A DNA stretch of 6,494 nt from JACDAN01 sp046729215 (lineage in GTDB: Bacteria; Actinomycetota; Thermoleophilia; Gaiellales; Gaiellaceae): positions 1-6,494 of the forward strand of contig JBKPGE010000146.1 in NCBI GenBank assembly GCA_046729215.1. Direction: 5' to 3'. The position numbers and the translations under genes are program-made. Under the pieces are notes generated by a model. It was given only the letters and a program-made list of their open reading frames with translations, was not told the DNA's origin and did no database searches. Below, one piece after another: positions 5,060-6,494 of this stretch; positions within the stretch are counted from its first letter, which is position 1, and each line of letters starts with the position of its first letter.

Positions 5060-6136
5060 GTGCACCCTCAGGAGCGGATCGTCACCGTCCGCCCACGGAC
5101 GGTTCTTGCCGTGATCGGCATCGCCCTTGCCGTCGCGGCGCTGCTGGCGGTGATCTGGATCTCGCGCCAGGTGCTCACCTGGATCATCGTCGCGATCTTC
5201 CTCGCCCTCGCGCTGAATCCGGCGGTCGAGGCGCTCCAGCGCCGCGGCCTGCAGCACCGAGGAGCCGCCGCAGCGGTCACGGCGCTCTTAACCATCGGCG
5301 CCCTCGTTGCGATCGGCGCGCTCTTCATTCCGACGCTCGTCAACGAGGTCCGGGGGTTTGCCACGGCGCTGCCCGGCTACGTGGACGACATTTCGGCCGG
5401 CAGAGGGCCGCTGGGCAGGTTCTCCGAGCGCTACCACCTTGACGAGCGGGTTCGTGAGGCGATCCAAAAAGGGGGCGGCGCTCAGAGCCTGTTCGGCCTC
5501 TCCGGCACGGCGGTCGCGATCACGAGGAGCATCATCACCTTCATCGTCGCGACGGTGACGATTGGGTTCCTGACCTTCTTCATGCTCCTCGAGGGCCCGA
5601 CGTGGATGGAGCGCATCTACGGGCTCATCCCAGAGCGCTCCCGCGACACCTGGCGAGGCATCGGCAGCCAGATCTACCGCACCGTCGGCGGCTATGTGAC
5701 CGGGAACCTGCTGATCAGCGTGATCGCCGGCGCGGCAACGACGATCGTCCTGCTCATCCTAGGTGTTCCCTACGCCGTTGCCCTCGGGCTGGTCGTTGCG
5801 ATCCTGGACCTGATTCCACTCGCCGGGGCGACGCTCGCGGCGATCATCGTCGGCGCCGTCGCGTTCATCCACTCGATCCCTGCGGGGATCATCGTGATCG
5901 TCTTCTTCATCGTGTACCAGCAGATCGAGAACCACCTTCTCCAGCCACTTGTCTACAGCCGGACCGTGCAGCTCTCGCCGCTGGCGATCCTCGTCTCGGT
6001 GCTCATCGGCGCCAAGGTCGGCGGAGTCCTCGGCGCGCTGGCGGCGATCCCTGTCGCCGGGACGATCCAGGTGCTGCTCCTGGCCTGGCTGTCCTCGCGC
6101 CGGAAGGAGGATCGGGCCGAGACGGCCCCAACCTAG
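5060..6136 (+). CDS. AI-2E family transporter (PF01594), 358 aa
   Basis: A polytopic membrane protein with the usual layout and length of the family: an N-terminal helix pair (AVIGIALAVAALLAVIWISRQVLTWIIVAIFLALALNPAVEAL), a third helix (TALLTIGALVAIGALFIPTLV), a soluble segment (about residues 100-150), then five more helices. These include TIGFLTFFMLLEGP, the GSQIYRTVGGYVTGNLLISVI segment, the IPLAGATLAAIIVGAVAF region, YQQIENHLLQPLVYSRTVQLSPL and a C-terminal GGVLGALAAIPVAGTIQVLL. Members include the proposed autoinducer-2 exporter TqsA and Na+/H+ antiporters, so the substrate is unknown. The start is doubtful. GTG 5060 is the first canonical choice but has no SD, while an SD-like AGGAG (5070-5074) precedes only ATC/GTC codons; GTG 5111 is also possible. 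It converges with the gene at 6147. Confidence 0.9.
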   Translation: MHPQERIVTVRPRTVLAVIGIALAVAALLAVIWISRQVLTWIIVAIFLALALNPAVEALQRRGLQHRGAAAAVTALLTIGALVAIGALFIPTLVNEVRGFATALPGYVDDISAGRGPLGRFSERYHLDERVREAIQKGGGAQSLFGLSGTAVAITRSIITFIVATVTIGFLTFFMLLEGPTWMERIYGLIPERSRDTWRGIGSQIYRTVGGYVTGNLLISVIAGAATTIVLLILGVPYAVALGLVVAILDLIPLAGATLAAIIVGAVAFIHSIPAGIIVIVFFIVYQQIENHLLQPLVYSRTVQLSPLAILVSVLIGAKVGGVLGALAAIPVAGTIQVLLLAWLSSRRKEDRAETAPT

Positions 6137-6146
6137 GTCTGGCCGA

Positions 6147-6358
6147 TCAGGCCGGTGCCACGCGCCTCTGCCGTAGCCAGGCCCCGAGTACGATCAGCGG
6201 CAAGAAGTAGATCGGCCAGCCGATCAACACCAGCTCCCCGATGAAGATGAGCGCGCTTCCTGTCGCGAAGCCCACCGGTAGCCGGTGAGAACCACACTGA
6301 CGGCGGAGAGAACCGCCACGATCAGCAGGGCGAAGTCGTCCCAGGTAGGCCGAACCAC
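6147..6358 (-). pseudogene. Two-helix small membrane protein with a frameshift
   Basis: Two overlapping minus frames each supply half of a sensible small membrane protein. From GTG 6358-6356 one frame reads VVRPTWDDFALLIVAVLSAVSVVLTGY, with one membrane helix, and then turns into a Ser/Arg shadow. The other takes over near 6275 with GFATGSALIFIGELVLIGWPIYFLPLIVLGAWLRQRRVAPA, a second hydrophobic stretch and a basic end, to the TGA at 6149-6147. The switch falls at CCACCGGTAGCCGGTGAG (about 6272-6289), where CCGGT occurs twice, a plausible slippage or indel site. The intact product would be about 70 residues. It could be a real recent frameshift or a sequencing/assembly error. It has no good SD before the GTG. 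It lies between the AI-2E gene (convergent, 10 bp) and the DUF4242 gene (divergent). Confidence 0.6.
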
Positions 6359-6404
6359 CCCCGGACATCGTAGGATCGGCCAAACCGAGTGACAGGAGGC
6401 GATC

Positions 6405-6494
6405 GTGCCGTTGTACCTAGACGTACACACCATCGAAGGCGGCGTATCGGCGAAGGACGTAGCCGAGGCGCATATGAAGGACGTTGAAACTCAG
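6405..6494 (+). CDS. DUF4242 / SCO4226-like nickel-binding protein, 3' end cut by window
   Basis: A GTG at 6405 follows AGGAGG (6394-6399) with 5 nt between, the strongest ribosome binding site in the window. The 30 visible codons read MPLYLDVHTIEGG then VSAKDVAEAHMKDVETQ. This matches the start of DUF4242 proteins (PF14026), small ferredoxin-like-fold proteins of about 80-100 residues; the Streptomyces coelicolor member SCO4226 was described as nickel-binding. His8 and His23 in the visible part are the sort of residues that could contribute to metal binding. The rest lies beyond the window edge. It is divergent from the frameshifted membrane gene. A weak -10-like TAGGAT (6371-6376) lies upstream, without a recognisable -35. 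Confidence 0.75.
   Translation, partial: MPLYLDVHTIEGGVSAKDVAEAHMKDVETQ

Noticed and set aside
5602..6210. Plus-strand 202-codon frame inside the AI-2E gene
   Set aside because: It is an out-of-frame Arg/His/Asp-rich shadow of the transporter coding sequence.

Overview
This GC-rich window looks like chromosomal DNA of a high-GC actinobacterium. The resemblance of several small hypothetical proteins, and the caa3-type CtaG, DUF4242 and AI-2E-like proteins, makes me think of Thermoleophilia (Gaiellales/Solirubrobacterales). That is an impression from protein style and base composition, not a computed placement. The window is dense in short genes and carries several decayed ones.

Left part (1-2300). 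The window opens inside an HExxH zinc-metallopeptidase-like protein on +. A gene-poor stretch follows, then a minus-strand group: the C-terminal stump of a short-chain dehydrogenase (SDR) overlapped by a 47-residue acidic/charged small ORF with a strong Shine-Dalgarno (SD), and a 92-residue two-helix membrane protein followed by a GC-rich hairpin. Diverging from these on + is a 258-residue MscS-related 'conserved TM helix' protein, followed by an 11-bp hairpin.

Middle part (2300-2900). This is the scar of a mobile element. A tyrosine-recombinase (phage-type integrase) pseudogene retains an N-terminal arm-binding-like segment and a C-terminal catalytic box with two frameshifts. Next to it lies a tRNA-Pro(TGG)-like sequence with a perfect 3' half and a degenerate 5' half, then a 12-bp hairpin. 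This is the classical integrase/tRNA attachment-site layout, but inactive.

Right part (2900-6494). On the minus strand are a small basic one-helix protein and a CtaG-type cytochrome c oxidase assembly protein whose start codon cannot be found. A complete tRNA-Gly(TCC) lies head-to-head with it on +. A minus-strand two-gene unit (conserved hypothetical protein, then cyclophilin peptidyl-prolyl isomerase) overlaps by GTGA and diverges from an AI-2E family transporter on +. A frameshifted two-helix membrane protein (minus) converges on the transporter, and the window ends in the first 30 codons of a DUF4242 (SCO4226-like nickel-binding) protein.

I see no CRISPR array, no intact mobile element and no coherent new multi-gene system. 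The best leads are the integrase/tRNA-Pro scar, the SDR stump overlapping a small ORF, the start-less ctaG and the frameshifted membrane gene.
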